Source: Oscillatoriales cyanobacterium
GTDB lineage: Bacteria; Cyanobacteriota; Cyanobacteriia; Cyanobacteriales; Laspinemataceae
Length of the DNA: 43,677 nt
Direction: 5' to 3'
NCBI GenBank assembly: GCA_011390955.1
Contig: JAABRM010000062.1
Location: forward strand, 1-43,677
Positions 34,907 through 43,525 of this stretch are shown piece after piece (the stretch's first letter is position 1; the number at the start of each line of letters is the position of its first letter). The notes beneath the pieces were generated by a model, which ran no database searches, had not been told where the DNA came from, and saw nothing but the letters and a program-made list of their open reading frames with translations. Made by a program: the position numbers and the translations under genes.

Positions 34907-35158
34907 ATGAACACTTGTCCTTGTTGCTCTACCCCTTTACTCCGCCACGCCCGCCACAATGGTGTTTATTTATTTTGCACTCACTGTTGGCAAGAAATGC
35001 CTGACCTCGATTCCATTGTTCAAGATCGCCATCAACGAGTTCAAAGATTAGAGCGGCTGGTGAGTATTTCCTCTGTATCAGCGATCGACAAATCAGTGCT
35101 TAACAAGAAAGACACAATGGTTCATCATCGTTCAACTGCTTTGATGAACGTTGTATAG
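34907..35158 (+). CDS. Small zinc-ribbon protein (83 aa)
   Basis: Two CxxC pairs (Cys4/Cys7 in CPCC, Cys24/Cys27 in CTHC) with basic and aromatic residues between them make an N-terminal zinc ribbon. A charged helix follows (QDRHQRVQRLERLVSI), then a tail without recognisable features. ATG 34907 is chosen because it begins at the ribbon; the longer frame to 34871 adds only spacer. I recall similar small cyanobacterial proteins but no assigned role. It follows the membrane protein gene by 79 bp and may share a transcript that ends at the hairpin at 35242. Confidence 0.7.
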   Translation: MNTCPCCSTPLLRHARHNGVYLFCTHCWQEMPDLDSIVQDRHQRVQRLERLVSISSVSAIDKSVLNKKDTMVHHRSTALMNVV

Positions 35159-35671
35159 GCATGACTTTTGAAGTCAAATCATCAGTCAAATCATAATAAA
35201 TATCCGAAGAAAAATCAAATTTTATATGACTACCTCCATCACCCCGGTTTTTGCAAAAAAGCCGGGGCTTATTTGTTATTTGTTATTTGTTATTTGTTAT
35301 TTGTTATTTGTTGATTGTTGATTGTTGATTGTTGATTGTTGGTTGTTGGTTGTTGGTTGTTGGTTGGGGAAAATGAAAAGTGATGCATTGAAAAGTGATG
35401 CATTGAAAATAAGTATCACTTTTCACTCTCTCCTCTGCTCCTGTGGTCCGGGGCAACCACGGGGGGATTGCCCCTACTTGCTCCTCTGCTCCTCTGCTCC
35501 TCCGCACCCCCGCACCCCTGCACCACTGTTCCCTGTTCCCTGGCAAGTTGATTGTTGATTGTTATTCTTCTGCCCAATCTAACGAATCAAATCATGAATA
35601 TTGCCGGTTGCCGGTTCCATTGCGTACAATGTACGATGCTAGATGTTTTTTGGATGGTGTGAGGTAGTTTC
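35159..35671. other. Spacer with terminator and repeats
   Basis: After the terminator come TTATTTG, TTGATTG and TTGGTTG heptamer runs (35272-35366). Two or three AAAAGTGATGCATTG units follow (35375-35407), then a C-rich GCTCCTCT/CACCCC stretch (35425-35530). No gene is seen. GAGGT before GTG 35672 is the ribosome site of the next gene. Confidence 0.75.
35242..35267 (+). terminator. Rho-independent, probably bidirectional terminator
   Basis: CCCCGG plus a T run (35242-35252) pairs with an A run plus GCCGGGG (35255-35267) around a GC loop. It lies 83 bp after the zinc-ribbon stop codon and before an STRR array. Confidence 0.75.
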
Positions 35672-37066
35672 GTGTATCAACGCAGAAGAAGTGTGGATCG
35701 GCGGAAACATTTAGCGATCGCTGTAACCACTGTCACCAGTTCACTGGGTCTAATCTTAGGAATGTGGCTGCCTTCTCCTCAAGCTAAATCACCCCCGTCT
35801 AGCGATCGGACTTGTTTACCAGAAAAAAATCAGCCGATGAAGCAGGCAAATTTGGCAGCGCAGTCAGTAGATCCGATGCTGCCCAATTCGGCAAAAGATC
35901 GGTGTTCTGCCAGTCCGCTTCAGGATCGATTGGCGGTGCATTTTCCCGATAGTCAAAGGCTATTGCAGCAATATGATGCTTTGTCACAACATCTACAAGT
36001 GGTAGAAAATCAAAAGTTGCAACAAGTTGAGCTTAAATTGTATTGGGATCGAGGGATGAAACTCGCCACCCAAGCTAATGAATTAGGGAAAAATGCGGGA
36101 ACGAATGCCCAAACTCTTCAAAAAACCAAATCTCTCTGGCAAGAGGCAATTGATACTTTAAGCAAAATTGATTCAGGGTCAGAGTATGGCGATCGCGCTT
36201 CAGGGGATCGCTACGCGAACCGCGCTCGTGAGAAAATCGCCAGCTACCAACAGAATTTAACCAACATTACCTATCGCTTAGAAGTTGCCCAATCAGATTT
36301 TTTAGCAGAAATTGCCCAACGCAGTGGACTATCTAATCAAGCGAAAATTACCATTTGCCATTTACAAAGTCATCGATGCCGTCGGTTGCGGGGCAACGAA
36401 TATCCCCGTTCCGCCGCTAGTTTAATGAAACTGCCCGTAGCGGTGGCAGTCATGCATAAATTAACTACGGAAAATATTCGCTTTGACAGTCCAATTTATG
36501 TCGATCCGAGTAACTTTACCGAGGATGCTTCAGAGATTGGGGTGGGTCAAAAATATCCCATTGAAACCGTTTTAAAAGAGATGATTGCCAAGAGTAGTAA
36601 TATTGCGACGAATCAATTGATTGATTATTTGGGCTGGGATTATATCAATCAAGTGTTGGCAGAACGCGGGTTTAAAGATATGCACATTGGCTTTAAAATG
36701 ATGGGCGATCGCATCATGCCCAGCAATCCTGGTCATAGTCGCAACCTGTTGACCAGTGACGAACTGACGGAGATGATGATGCAAATTTATAATCGCCAAC
36801 ATCTAGGGGATGAACGATTAATTTTAGCCTTAGAAAGTCAGTACGATCGCGCGTTAGGATTTGCCGGAATTGAGTCGGCGATCGGCAATTGGCTTGGCGA
36901 AAAAACGGGGCAAACTTCAGAAGTTTTAGGGACAACTTTAGCCATGAATTTGTTCGGAGAAACTTACATTATCACCGTAATTGATGATGGTTACTACAGT
37001 GAACCGACGATTCGCCAAGTGGTTTCTGAGATTGCGGAATATATTTTACGCAACGGACATTTATAA
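35672..37066 (+). CDS. Class A beta-lactamase-like serine hydrolase
   Basis: The 464-residue secreted or anchored protein has an N-terminal hydrophobic helix (residues 13-35), a Gln-rich helical/coiled-coil segment (about 85-205), and then a penicillin-binding-type domain. The motifs are Ser250-L-M-Lys253 (SAASLMKLP), Ser308-S-Asn310 (KSSNIATN) and Lys411-T-G (GEKTGQTS). The omega-loop glutamate that true class A beta-lactamases need for deacylation is not visible; the region reads MPSNPGHSRN. I therefore favour a peptidoglycan-binding or DD-peptidase-like role over resistance. The GTG start has GAGGT upstream. Confidence 0.85.
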   Translation: MYQRRRSVDRRKHLAIAVTTVTSSLGLILGMWLPSPQAKSPPSSDRTCLPEKNQPMKQANLAAQSVDPMLPNSAKDRCSASPLQDRLAVHFPDSQRLLQQYDALSQHLQVVENQKLQQVELKLYWDRGMKLATQANELGKNAGTNAQTLQKTKSLWQEAIDTLSKIDSGSEYGDRASGDRYANRAREKIASYQQNLTNITYRLEVAQSDFLAEIAQRSGLSNQAKITICHLQSHRCRRLRGNEYPRSAASLMKLPVAVAVMHKLTTENIRFDSPIYVDPSNFTEDASEIGVGQKYPIETVLKEMIAKSSNIATNQLIDYLGWDYINQVLAERGFKDMHIGFKMMGDRIMPSNPGHSRNLLTSDELTEMMMQIYNRQHLGDERLILALESQYDRALGFAGIESAIGNWLGEKTGQTSEVLGTTLAMNLFGETYIITVIDDGYYSEPTIRQVVSEIAEYILRNGHL

Positions 37067-37101
37067 GCGCGACAAACTAAGAATAACTAATAATTTTCAG
37101 A

Positions 37102-37192
37102 AAATGCTTAATAAAATGCTTAATAAAATGCTTAATAAAATGCCAAACAGTCGAGACTTAGCTCAAAACAATTCTCAAAACAATTCTCAAAA
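37102..37192. repeat. Two 12-bp tandem repeats at the start of the hydrolase gene
   Basis: AAAATGCTTAAT is repeated three times (37102-37142, with a partial fourth), giving M-L-N-K units. AACAATTCTCAA is repeated twice with partial flanks (about 37166-37192), giving NNSQ units. Both keep frame. Confidence 0.9.
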
Positions 37193-38024
37193 CATTGTGG
37201 AGCTAAATGTCAACATAGAAGGTCAAGGATTTCCGATTCTTTGCTTACACGGACATCCGGGTTCGGGTCGTTGTATGTCTGTATTTGCCAATCATTTAGC
37301 TCAAAGATTTCAAGTAATCGCGCCAGATTTACGGGGATATGGCCAAAGTCGGACTCAGACCGAGTTTCAGATGCACGATCATTTGCTGGACTTAGAAGCA
37401 CTGCTGGAACGATTAAATATTGAGCGTTGCTTGCTGTTGGGCTGGTCTTTGGGAGGGATTCTGGGTTTAGAATTAGCCCTGAGAAATCCGGAAAAATTTA
37501 CGGGGTTGATTTTGGTGGCTACGGCAGCCAGACCTCGGAGTAATCATCCCCCGGTCAGTTGGCAGGATTTGTTTTATACCGGCTTATGTGGCATTTTGAA
37601 CTGGATCAAGCCGGGAATGCAATGGAACATCAACCTATTGGGGAAGCGATCGCTGTTTCGTTACTTGATTCAGCAACATACTCCACTTGCTTACCAGTAT
37701 CTCGCTCAAGAAGCGATCGCGGCCTATCTTCAAACCAGTCGTCAGGCAAACCAAGCCTTAAATCATGCCTTGAGATTGGGTTATAACCGACTGCCGGAAA
37801 TTTCCCAGATCCCATGTCCTTGTCTAGTATTAGCAGGATCGGAAGACCGGCATATTATGGCGGCATCCAGTCAAGAAACTGCCAACCGGATCAAAAATTC
37901 CCAGTGGCAGTGCTATCCGAATACCGCCCACCTATTTCCTTGGGAGATCCCGGAGGAAATGCTCGCAGACATTGACCAGTGGTTGGCTTGTAATCCCCAG
38001 ATTGTTAGCTGCTTAACAAATTAA
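37104..38024 (+). CDS. Alpha/beta-fold hydrolase
   Basis: The 306-residue protein shows the oxyanion region LCLHGHPGSG, the nucleophile elbow GWSLGG (Ser115), Asp248 (LAGSEDRHIM) and His276 (NTAHLFPWE), so the triad is complete. A helical cap lies between residues ~150 and 235. The substrate is unknown; the fold includes esterases, haloperoxidase-like and C-C hydrolases. Start choice is ambiguous: a 12-bp tandem repeat places in-frame ATGs at 37104, 37116, 37128 and 37140, none with a good ribosome site. A second 12-bp repeat encodes NNSQ. The longer open frame back to 36981 overlaps the previous gene and is unlikely. It lies 37 bp after the beta-lactamase-like gene. Confidence 0.88.
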   Translation: MLNKMLNKMLNKMPNSRDLAQNNSQNNSQNIVELNVNIEGQGFPILCLHGHPGSGRCMSVFANHLAQRFQVIAPDLRGYGQSRTQTEFQMHDHLLDLEALLERLNIERCLLLGWSLGGILGLELALRNPEKFTGLILVATAARPRSNHPPVSWQDLFYTGLCGILNWIKPGMQWNINLLGKRSLFRYLIQQHTPLAYQYLAQEAIAAYLQTSRQANQALNHALRLGYNRLPEISQIPCPCLVLAGSEDRHIMAASSQETANRIKNSQWQCYPNTAHLFPWEIPEEMLADIDQWLACNPQIVSCLTN

Positions 38025-38070
38025 ATTTTTATGATTGCGGAACAGATTAATTCCTCCAAGTTTTCCAAGT

Positions 38071-38367
38071 TTAGAGGTTGAAAGCAGGTCTACCAGTGGG
38101 GCTGGGGATTTCTTCTAGGTCATCAGAGATGGTGAGCATATTGGGTTTACAGCGTTTGACCAGAAAGGCAATCCCCTGAGCGCCCTCTTGTTCCAGATCG
38201 TCGATATACCCCGATTTGGCAATTTCTGCTTCGGTTTTGGTAAAAAATGGCCCGAAATAGTAAGTACACCGGGGAGTTTCGGTGACAATTTCTATCCACC
38301 AGGCTAATCCAAAGGAATTCAGTAAGTTGATCATCAGTTCTTTGAGTGTTTTCATATACCTCGCCAT
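38071..38367 (-). CDS. DUF1816 domain protein, second copy (98 aa)
   Basis: It shares with the 33786 gene the blocks LAWWIEIVTETPRC, YYFGPFFTKTEAEIA, GYIDDLEQEGAQGI and RCKPNMLTI, so the two are paralogues. This copy has an extra acidic/proline C-terminal tail (DLEEIPSPTGRPAF). ATG 38367 follows a GGTGA-like site, but ATG 38355 (MKTLKELM), preceded by CGAGG, is also possible. Function not known. It is convergent with the alpha/beta hydrolase gene. Confidence 0.85.
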   Translation of the reverse strand: MARYMKTLKELMINLLNSFGLAWWIEIVTETPRCTYYFGPFFTKTEAEIAKSGYIDDLEQEGAQGIAFLVKRCKPNMLTISDDLEEIPSPTGRPAFNL

Positions 38368-38417
38368 GTCACCAATCGATTGTTTGCTGCTGTGGGCTCT
38401 TCCAGCGCCCTGAATCT

Positions 38418-39407
38418 TTAAATTTCTTTATACTCCCTGGTCTTTATTTTTTCAATGTTATCGGCTGTCTTCATTTTCAGATGTAGCGGTTGCTGCGATC
38501 GCTGACGATAAATCTCGTACAGAATCATTCCCGTAGCAACAGACACATTCAAACTAGGGGTTTTTCCTTGCAGGGGAATCGAAACTAATTGGTCACAACA
38601 GCGTTGTGTCAGCAAGTTTAAACCCTCTCCTTCGGAACCCACTACCAGGACGGTAGCTTCGGTGAACTGGACAGAAGACAAGGAGTCCGTTGCGTCTGCC
38701 GCCGCGCCATAGATCCAGAAGCCCGCTTCTTTTAATTGTTCCAAAGCTCGACTTAAATTGACAACCCGGGCGACAGGAAAAGATGCTAAAGCTCCCGCTG
38801 CCACTTTCATCACCGTGGACGTGATCCCCACTGCCCGACGCTGTGGGATCACCAGCCCTTGCGCCCCGATCGCTTCAGCGGTTCTGACGATCGCCCCCAG
38901 GTTATGGGGATCCATAATGCCATCAGATGCTAACAAAACAGGTTTTTCCACCGCCGAGCGAGCCTGGGTGATTAAATCGTCAAGATCCCAATACTTATAG
39001 GGCGCCACCTGCGCCACCACCCCTTGATGATTGGATTTGCCAGTCATCTGATCTAAACGGCGATATTCCACTTCATCAATCACCGTGCCATTGGCTTTGG
39101 CTTCGATCAGTAAGGTATGAAACCGGGGGTCGTAGCGTAATTGCGGGGTAATCCAAATTTTGTTAATACTATGTTCTTGCCCCAAGGCACTGAGAACGGG
39201 ATGGCGACCGTAGATCAGGTCATCGGTGCGATCGCCATCTCGATCTTCGGTCGGTTGAGTTTCTTGCTTGGCAATATCTAGCGGTGGATGAGATTTATCC
39301 GGATGGGGGCGATCGGACTTATGATGAATTTTGGGTTGAGGGGTTGACTTTGACCCAGAAAAGCGGGGTTTACGTTCGGGGTTGGGGATATATTTTTTAC
39401 CAGCCAT
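38418..39407 (-). CDS. rlmB: 23S rRNA (guanosine-2'-O)-methyltransferase RlmB (TrmH/SpoU family)
   Basis: It methylates a guanosine in 23S rRNA domain V using AdoMet through a SPOUT trefoil knot. The N-terminal ~75 residues are basic and disordered. A ribosomal L30e-like substrate-binding domain follows ([19 protein letters not shown]). The SPOUT motifs are [26 protein letters not shown] and [17 protein letters not shown]. The length is 329. AGGAAA precedes the ATG. mrnC lies 240 bp upstream on the same strand, a recurrent neighbour of rlmB in Gram-positive bacteria and cyanobacteria. Confidence 0.95.
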   Translation of the reverse strand: MAGKKYIPNPERKPRFSGSKSTPQPKIHHKSDRPHPDKSHPPLDIAKQETQPTEDRDGDRTDDLIYGRHPVLSALGQEHSINKIWITPQLRYDPRFHTLLIEAKANGTVIDEVEYRRLDQMTGKSNHQGVVAQVAPYKYWDLDDLITQARSAVEKPVLLASDGIMDPHNLGAIVRTAEAIGAQGLVIPQRRAVGITSTVMKVAAGALASFPVARVVNLSRALEQLKEAGFWIYGAAADATDSLSSVQFTEATVLVVGSEGEGLNLLTQRCCDQLVSIPLQGKTPSLNVSVATGMILYEIYRQRSQQPLHLKMKTADNIEKIKTREYKEI

Positions 39408-39621
39408 GTCAGGATTTCCTAATTTTTAGATAATTTTCAAGTTATTTTTACGTTTTTGTTGGCTCCAGTAAAGCGGGAGCAAGGATTTAATCTGAGACTT
39501 GCCGGACATCTACGGACAATTGGAGCCAACCAGCAGCGAATTCTCGAATTACAGGATCGAATCAATGGGTCTGTTGAATGAGCGATTAGAAGATCGCGAT
39601 CGCTCTATATCGCCATTGGAG

Positions 39622-39660
39622 TTAGCGATCGGGATTAGCGATCGGGATTAGCGATCGGGG
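39622..39660. repeat. Three 13-bp units carrying the HIP1 core
   Basis: TTAGCGATCGGGA is repeated three times and contains GCGATCG. The last unit supplies the stop codon and final Asp-Arg residues of mrnC, so the repeat has overrun the gene end. Confidence 0.85.
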
Positions 39661-40106
39661 TATAAGTGATGCAATAGTTGCCTGAGACGATCGCGATCGG
39701 TGAGATATAAGTATCCGATCAAGGTTTCCAAGCTAGTCGCCTGTTGGTAAACTGTGGCGGAAACTCGTTTGGGTTTTCCTGATGCAGCATTGCGTCCTCG
39801 TCTAATCATCTCTTGTTCCACATCAGTTAAATAGGGTTCGAGCGATCGCAAATGCTCCGCTTGCGTCTCGGCTCGCACTTGAGCCACCACTTCTTGATGA
39901 TAACTATGCTGCCGCTTAGGAGGCATTAAGTAAAGTCGCCGGATATAAAGCTCATAAACCGCATCTCCCAAGTAGGCCAAAGCTGCTGGGGACAACTGAT
40001 TCACTTGTGGCTTAGATAACTGGAAATCCAGAGACAGATCGAATAGATCGCAAGGTTCTATGGGGCGATCGACTGCGGAAAAATCTTCTTGACTGGGTGA
40101 CAGCAT
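39648..40106 (-). CDS. mrnC: Mini-ribonuclease III
   Basis: This is a 152-residue RNase III catalytic domain without a double-stranded RNA-binding domain, involved in 23S rRNA 3'-end maturation in bacteria that have it. The signature is LSPAALAYLGDAVYELYIRR (residues ~38-57), with the acidic residues of the active site in GDAVYE. A basic segment RRGRNAASGKPKR and a C-terminal helix (SLETLIGYLYL) with the second acidic site follow. A ~35-residue leader precedes the domain. It sits upstream of rlmB on the same strand, consistent with shared 23S rRNA function. Confidence 0.93.
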   Translation of the reverse strand: MLSPSQEDFSAVDRPIEPCDLFDLSLDFQLSKPQVNQLSPAALAYLGDAVYELYIRRLYLMPPKRQHSYHQEVVAQVRAETQAEHLRSLEPYLTDVEQEMIRRGRNAASGKPKRVSATVYQQATSLETLIGYLYLTDRDRLRQLLHHLYPDR

Positions 40107-40292
40107 CCCAAAGTTTTATTGTCCAAATAGAAAACAAATAAGAAAATCGATCGGAACTGAAATTTAGACCGGAAATTCAGACCGGAACTTCAGACCGGAA
40201 ACTCGCAACCGAAATCTTGAGCATTGGCCATTGATGCGCGGTGGATGTCCCTGACACAGAGGACTAATTCACCAATCGGCCACCAACCATGA

Positions 40293-40326
40293 AAAACTAG
40301 CTATCCAGGGCTAATACTGGATAGCT
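40293..40326 (-). terminator. Rho-independent terminator for the STAS gene
   Basis: Arms 40299-40308 (AGCTATCCAG) and 40317-40326 pair perfectly around an 8-base loop. On the minus strand the stem is followed by TAGTTTTTC. It lies 20 bp beyond the stop at 40346. Confidence 0.8.
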
Positions 40327-40345
40327 GGTTGGATCGGTTCATAGA

Positions 40346-40702
40346 TCAAGCCTGATTAATATTTTTTAGTGCGTCATCCAAAGAATTCCGTAAAGACAGA
40401 AACTTCTCTAAACGCACCAGTTTTACCGTTTGTGTAACTCGGGGATTTGCCACAATTTGGAAACTTCCTCCGGCATCTTTAAGTTTTTTAGCTATTTTTA
40501 CCAATGCTCCCAATCCAGAACTGTCAAGAAATTCGATGCTAGACAAATCTAAAATCACCTGATTCGGCCCTTCCTCAATTAAGTCACCCAAAACCTTGCT
40601 GAAGGTTGCTTCTGAAAAAGAATCTAATAAGCCAGCCAGACGGATGATTTGGCAGTTGTTTTTCACCTCGCGAGCACCTCGCAGGCTCACGGTCAGGTTC
40701 AA
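40346..40702 (-). CDS. STAS-domain anti-sigma factor antagonist-like protein
   Basis: The 118-residue SpoIIAA/RsbV-like protein shows ILDLSSIEFLDSSGLGAL, where the first serine of DSSG (Ser61) is the expected phosphorylation site. Family members switch partners with a kinase/anti-sigma protein. No anti-sigma kinase or PP2C phosphatase gene is nearby. The frame opens with TTG at 40702 and lacks a well-placed ribosome site (GGAGG is ~16 nt away), so the exact start is uncertain; GTG 40690 is an alternative. A terminator follows. Confidence 0.88.
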   Translation of the reverse strand: MNLTVSLRGAREVKNNCQIIRLAGLLDSFSEATFSKVLGDLIEEGPNQVILDLSSIEFLDSSGLGALVKIAKKLKDAGGSFQIVANPRVTQTVKLVRLEKFLSLRNSLDDALKNINQA

Positions 40703-40816
40703 TTGATCAGCGATAACGCCCTCCTACGTCTATGATTCTATAAAACGACGTTTAAGTATATGTCCTTTCTCGCTGATTGTAAACCACTCTGAGAAAAAAT
40801 AGATCACATTCAGGAT

Positions 40817-40864
40817 TACTGGTTATTGGTTACTGGTTATTGGTTAATGGTTATTGGTTATTTG
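40817..40864. repeat. TTATTGG heptamer repeat
   Basis: Six to seven units of GGTTATT/GGTTACT lie between carA and the STAS gene. The remainder of the 40703-40952 spacer shows no gene. Confidence 0.85.
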
Positions 40865-40952
40865 TCCTTGGGGATCGGTTCACCGTGAACGGTCAACGGT
40901 TTACTTACGACGAAGGACTTGCGGACAAATAACCAGGCTACTTAACTCTTAC

Positions 40953-42134
40953 TTAACTCTTGAGGGTAGCAGCATTTGCCCGATGAGAGCGCATGGCTTT
41001 GACAAATTCCTCAAACACATAGTCCGAGTCATGGGGGCCAGGAGACGCTTCTGGGTGGTACTGCACCGAAAAGATGGGCAAGGATTTGTGACGCAAAGCC
41101 GCCACCGTGCGGTCATTCAGATTTAAGTGAGTGATTTCCACATCGGGAGATAAGGAATCTTCCTCAAGGGCGAAACTGTGATTTTGACTGGTAATTTCTA
41201 CTTGCCGTTCCAGTCCCGCTGGTTGATTTAAACCCCGATGCCCAAATTTAAGTTTAGTGGTTTTTGCGCCAAGGGAAAGACCGAGAATTTGATGACCGAG
41301 ACAGATGCCGAATAAAGGCTTATTGCTTTGGAGTAATTCCTTGGTTGTGGCGATCGCTTCTGTCACCGCTGCGGGATCTCCAGGGCCGTTAGACAGAAAA
41401 ATTCCATCGGGATTATATTTGAGGATTTCCTCTGCGGGGGTATTTGCTGGCACCACAATCACGCGACAGCCAAAACTGGTCAGTCGGCGAAGGATATTCC
41501 GTTTGATGCCAAAATCCAACGCCACCACGGTATAAGTTTCGTTTGGCGCGGCTGAAGTTGCGCTCGGTGAAAGGATCTGAGGACTAAATTCCCAATCCGC
41601 AGAGGTACTTTCCGACCATTCATAGACCTTAGAGGTGGTGACTTCTTTGGCCAAATTTAACCCCAACATATTGGGAGCGGCTTTTACTTTTTGGAGTAAT
41701 TCATCCTTATCGAGAATTTCGGTGGAAATGCCCCCATTCATCGCGCCAAATATCCGAATTTTCCTAGTCAGAGCCCGGGTATCAATGCCATAAATTCCCG
41801 GAATATTATGTTGCTTTAAGTAATCCGGTAAACTGAGGGTCGATCGCCAGTTACTTGGTTGCCAACAGATGTTGCGAGCGATCGCGGCTTTGACTTGCGG
41901 GTGATTCGATTCTTCATCTTCCATATTCACCCCGGTATTTCCTAACTCTGGATAGGTGAATGTGACCATTTGTCCACAATAGCTGGGATCTGTCAGCACT
42001 TCTTGATATCCTGTCATGCCGGTGTTAAATACCACTTCTCCTATGGCAGTGCCAGGGGCGCCGAATGACCAGCCCTGATAACAGGTTCCATCGGCAAGCA
42101 CTAACAGTGCGGGTTGACCTCCAGATAACGGCAT
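40953..42134 (-). CDS. carA: Carbamoyl-phosphate synthase small (glutaminase) subunit
   Basis: It supplies ammonia from glutamine to CarB for carbamoyl phosphate, used for pyrimidine and arginine synthesis. The N-terminal domain ([31 protein letters not shown]) is followed by the class I glutamine amidotransferase with nucleophile Cys278 ([11 protein letters not shown]) and the His360/Glu362 pair (YHPEA). The length is 393 from ATG 42134, which has AGAGGT 5 nt upstream; the longer frame to 42185 adds a poor 17-residue leader. carB is not in the window, as is usual in cyanobacteria. Confidence 0.97.
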   Translation of the reverse strand: MPLSGGQPALLVLADGTCYQGWSFGAPGTAIGEVVFNTGMTGYQEVLTDPSYCGQMVTFTYPELGNTGVNMEDEESNHPQVKAAIARNICWQPSNWRSTLSLPDYLKQHNIPGIYGIDTRALTRKIRIFGAMNGGISTEILDKDELLQKVKAAPNMLGLNLAKEVTTSKVYEWSESTSADWEFSPQILSPSATSAAPNETYTVVALDFGIKRNILRRLTSFGCRVIVVPANTPAEEILKYNPDGIFLSNGPGDPAAVTEAIATTKELLQSNKPLFGICLGHQILGLSLGAKTTKLKFGHRGLNQPAGLERQVEITSQNHSFALEEDSLSPDVEITHLNLNDRTVAALRHKSLPIFSVQYHPEASPGPHDSDYVFEEFVKAMRSHRANAATLKS

Positions 42135-42671
42135 ATAAACCTCTACCTCTATATTTATATTTACTTTATTTGCCAACAACTGCATTGTTTATGGTTGATT
42201 GCTCCTGTTGACCGATGATGCTTCACTTTCAATGCTTAAAGGTTTATGTAGGATCAATCAACAAACTTTGCAATTATGACATGATTGCACCCCCAGGGGA
42301 ATTGGTCACAGCTTAAATGTAAAGAAGCGATCGCCTATTGGTCCGGTGGAGAAGCCTCGGAGTAGATAAGCAACTGGGCGATTGTTTTACCTGTGATAAA
42401 ATTAACATAGCGTTACAAAATCAGTAAAGATGCATCCCCTAGACTAATTTGCTTGCCCGTTCATCGGATATTTTTGCTATTTTCCCTGATGTTTATGGTA
42501 TTTAATTTCAATCAGATTCAGAAATTATATAGATTTTTATAATTCTGATTATTTGCTTGATAATTATAGAGCGATACCAATTGATAAATTAGTCGATCCT
42601 CATGCAACAATTTATATTTTTTGCTCTAATAAATTAGGCGAAAAAACTTATGAATTAACCCGGTTAAAACC
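42135..42671. other. Spacer between divergent carA and the retropepsin-like gene
   Basis: About 540 bp contain no gene or clear repeat apart from one HIP1 octamer (about 42328). It should contain both promoters. Confidence 0.5.
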
Positions 42672-43256
42672 ATGAAAAAAACGATTGCAGGTTTCATCAC
42701 TTGTTTGGGCATAATTTTCCTGCAAAGCCCGGTAATTCCTCAAGAACACCCCGGATGTTTTGTAGTTGATAGTAATGGCAACTACCGAAGTTTACCAGAG
42801 CTTTGTCCTACAGTTACATTCGACCCCAATGCCCCCACTGGTGCAGGCGGAACCGGAGGCGGTCAAGCTGGGGTTTTACAAGTTCCCATCAAAAGTAGTG
42901 AAGGGGGAACCCCGGTGGTGGATGTCACATTTGATGGCAGTCAAACATTTGAAATGCTATTTGATACGGGTGCCACGGGTACATTAATTACGGAACCGAT
43001 GGCCAAAGCTTTAAATATTCAATCCCAAGGAACTGCCACAGTGACTATCGCCGATGGCAGTCAAATTGAAGTAGACCTAGGGGTGGTTAAATCCGTAAAA
43101 GTGGGTAATCTGATGGTGGGTGAACTTATTGTCGGAATTGCCCCTGCTGGCGCCGAAAAAGGACTCGGCAATCGAGGATTGCTGGGACAAGATGTTTATG
43201 GAAATTATGATATAACCATCAAAAAAGATGTGATTGAGTTTAAACCCCGTTCTTAA
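42672..43256 (+). CDS. Secreted retropepsin-like aspartic protease domain protein
   Basis: The 194-residue product has an N-terminal signal-like helix (KKTIAGFITCLGIIFLQSP), a spacer with two cysteines (Cys29, Cys45), a Gly-rich linker (GAGGTGGGQAG) and one retropepsin-type domain. The catalytic motif is Asp98-Thr-Gly (MLFDTGATGTLI). The second conserved block is GLLGQDVYGNYDI, matching the hydrophobic-hydrophobic-Gly motif. One such domain must dimerise to be active. Comparable TIGR02281-like secreted proteins are widespread in bacteria; substrates are unknown. No clear ribosome site is visible before ATG 42672. Confidence 0.85.
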   Translation: MKKTIAGFITCLGIIFLQSPVIPQEHPGCFVVDSNGNYRSLPELCPTVTFDPNAPTGAGGTGGGQAGVLQVPIKSSEGGTPVVDVTFDGSQTFEMLFDTGATGTLITEPMAKALNIQSQGTATVTIADGSQIEVDLGVVKSVKVGNLMVGELIVGIAPAGAEKGLGNRGLLGQDVYGNYDITIKKDVIEFKPRS

Positions 43257-43287
43257 TTGTCCCATCAATCCAAATTTATATTGCAAG

Positions 43288-43482
43288 TTGGTTATTCGTT
43301 GTTTGTTATTTGTGATAAGAAAACTTGGCAAACCACCAACAAACAACCAACAACCAACAACCAACAACCACAAACAGGGAACAGGGAACAGGCAACAGGC
43401 AACAGGGAACGGGCAACGCTGCACAGGCAACGCTGCACAGGCAACGGGCAACAGGCATGGTGAATAGTGAATAGTGAATAGT
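43288..43482. repeat. Mixed heptamer repeats
   Basis: TTGTTATTTG-like units are followed by CCAACAA units (43338-43368), AACAGGG/AACAGGC units (43374-43455) and four GAATAGT units (43463-43487), all with a 7-bp period. Reading frames across this stretch contain only repeat-derived residues. Confidence 0.85.
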
Positions 43483-43525
43483 GAATAGTGATATTTCGTT
43501 TTTTACTTTTCACTTTCCCCGTTCC

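Noticed and set aside
35672-37066. Antibiotic-resistance beta-lactamase
   Set aside because: The omega-loop glutamate is not evident and the long helical N-terminal region is atypical.
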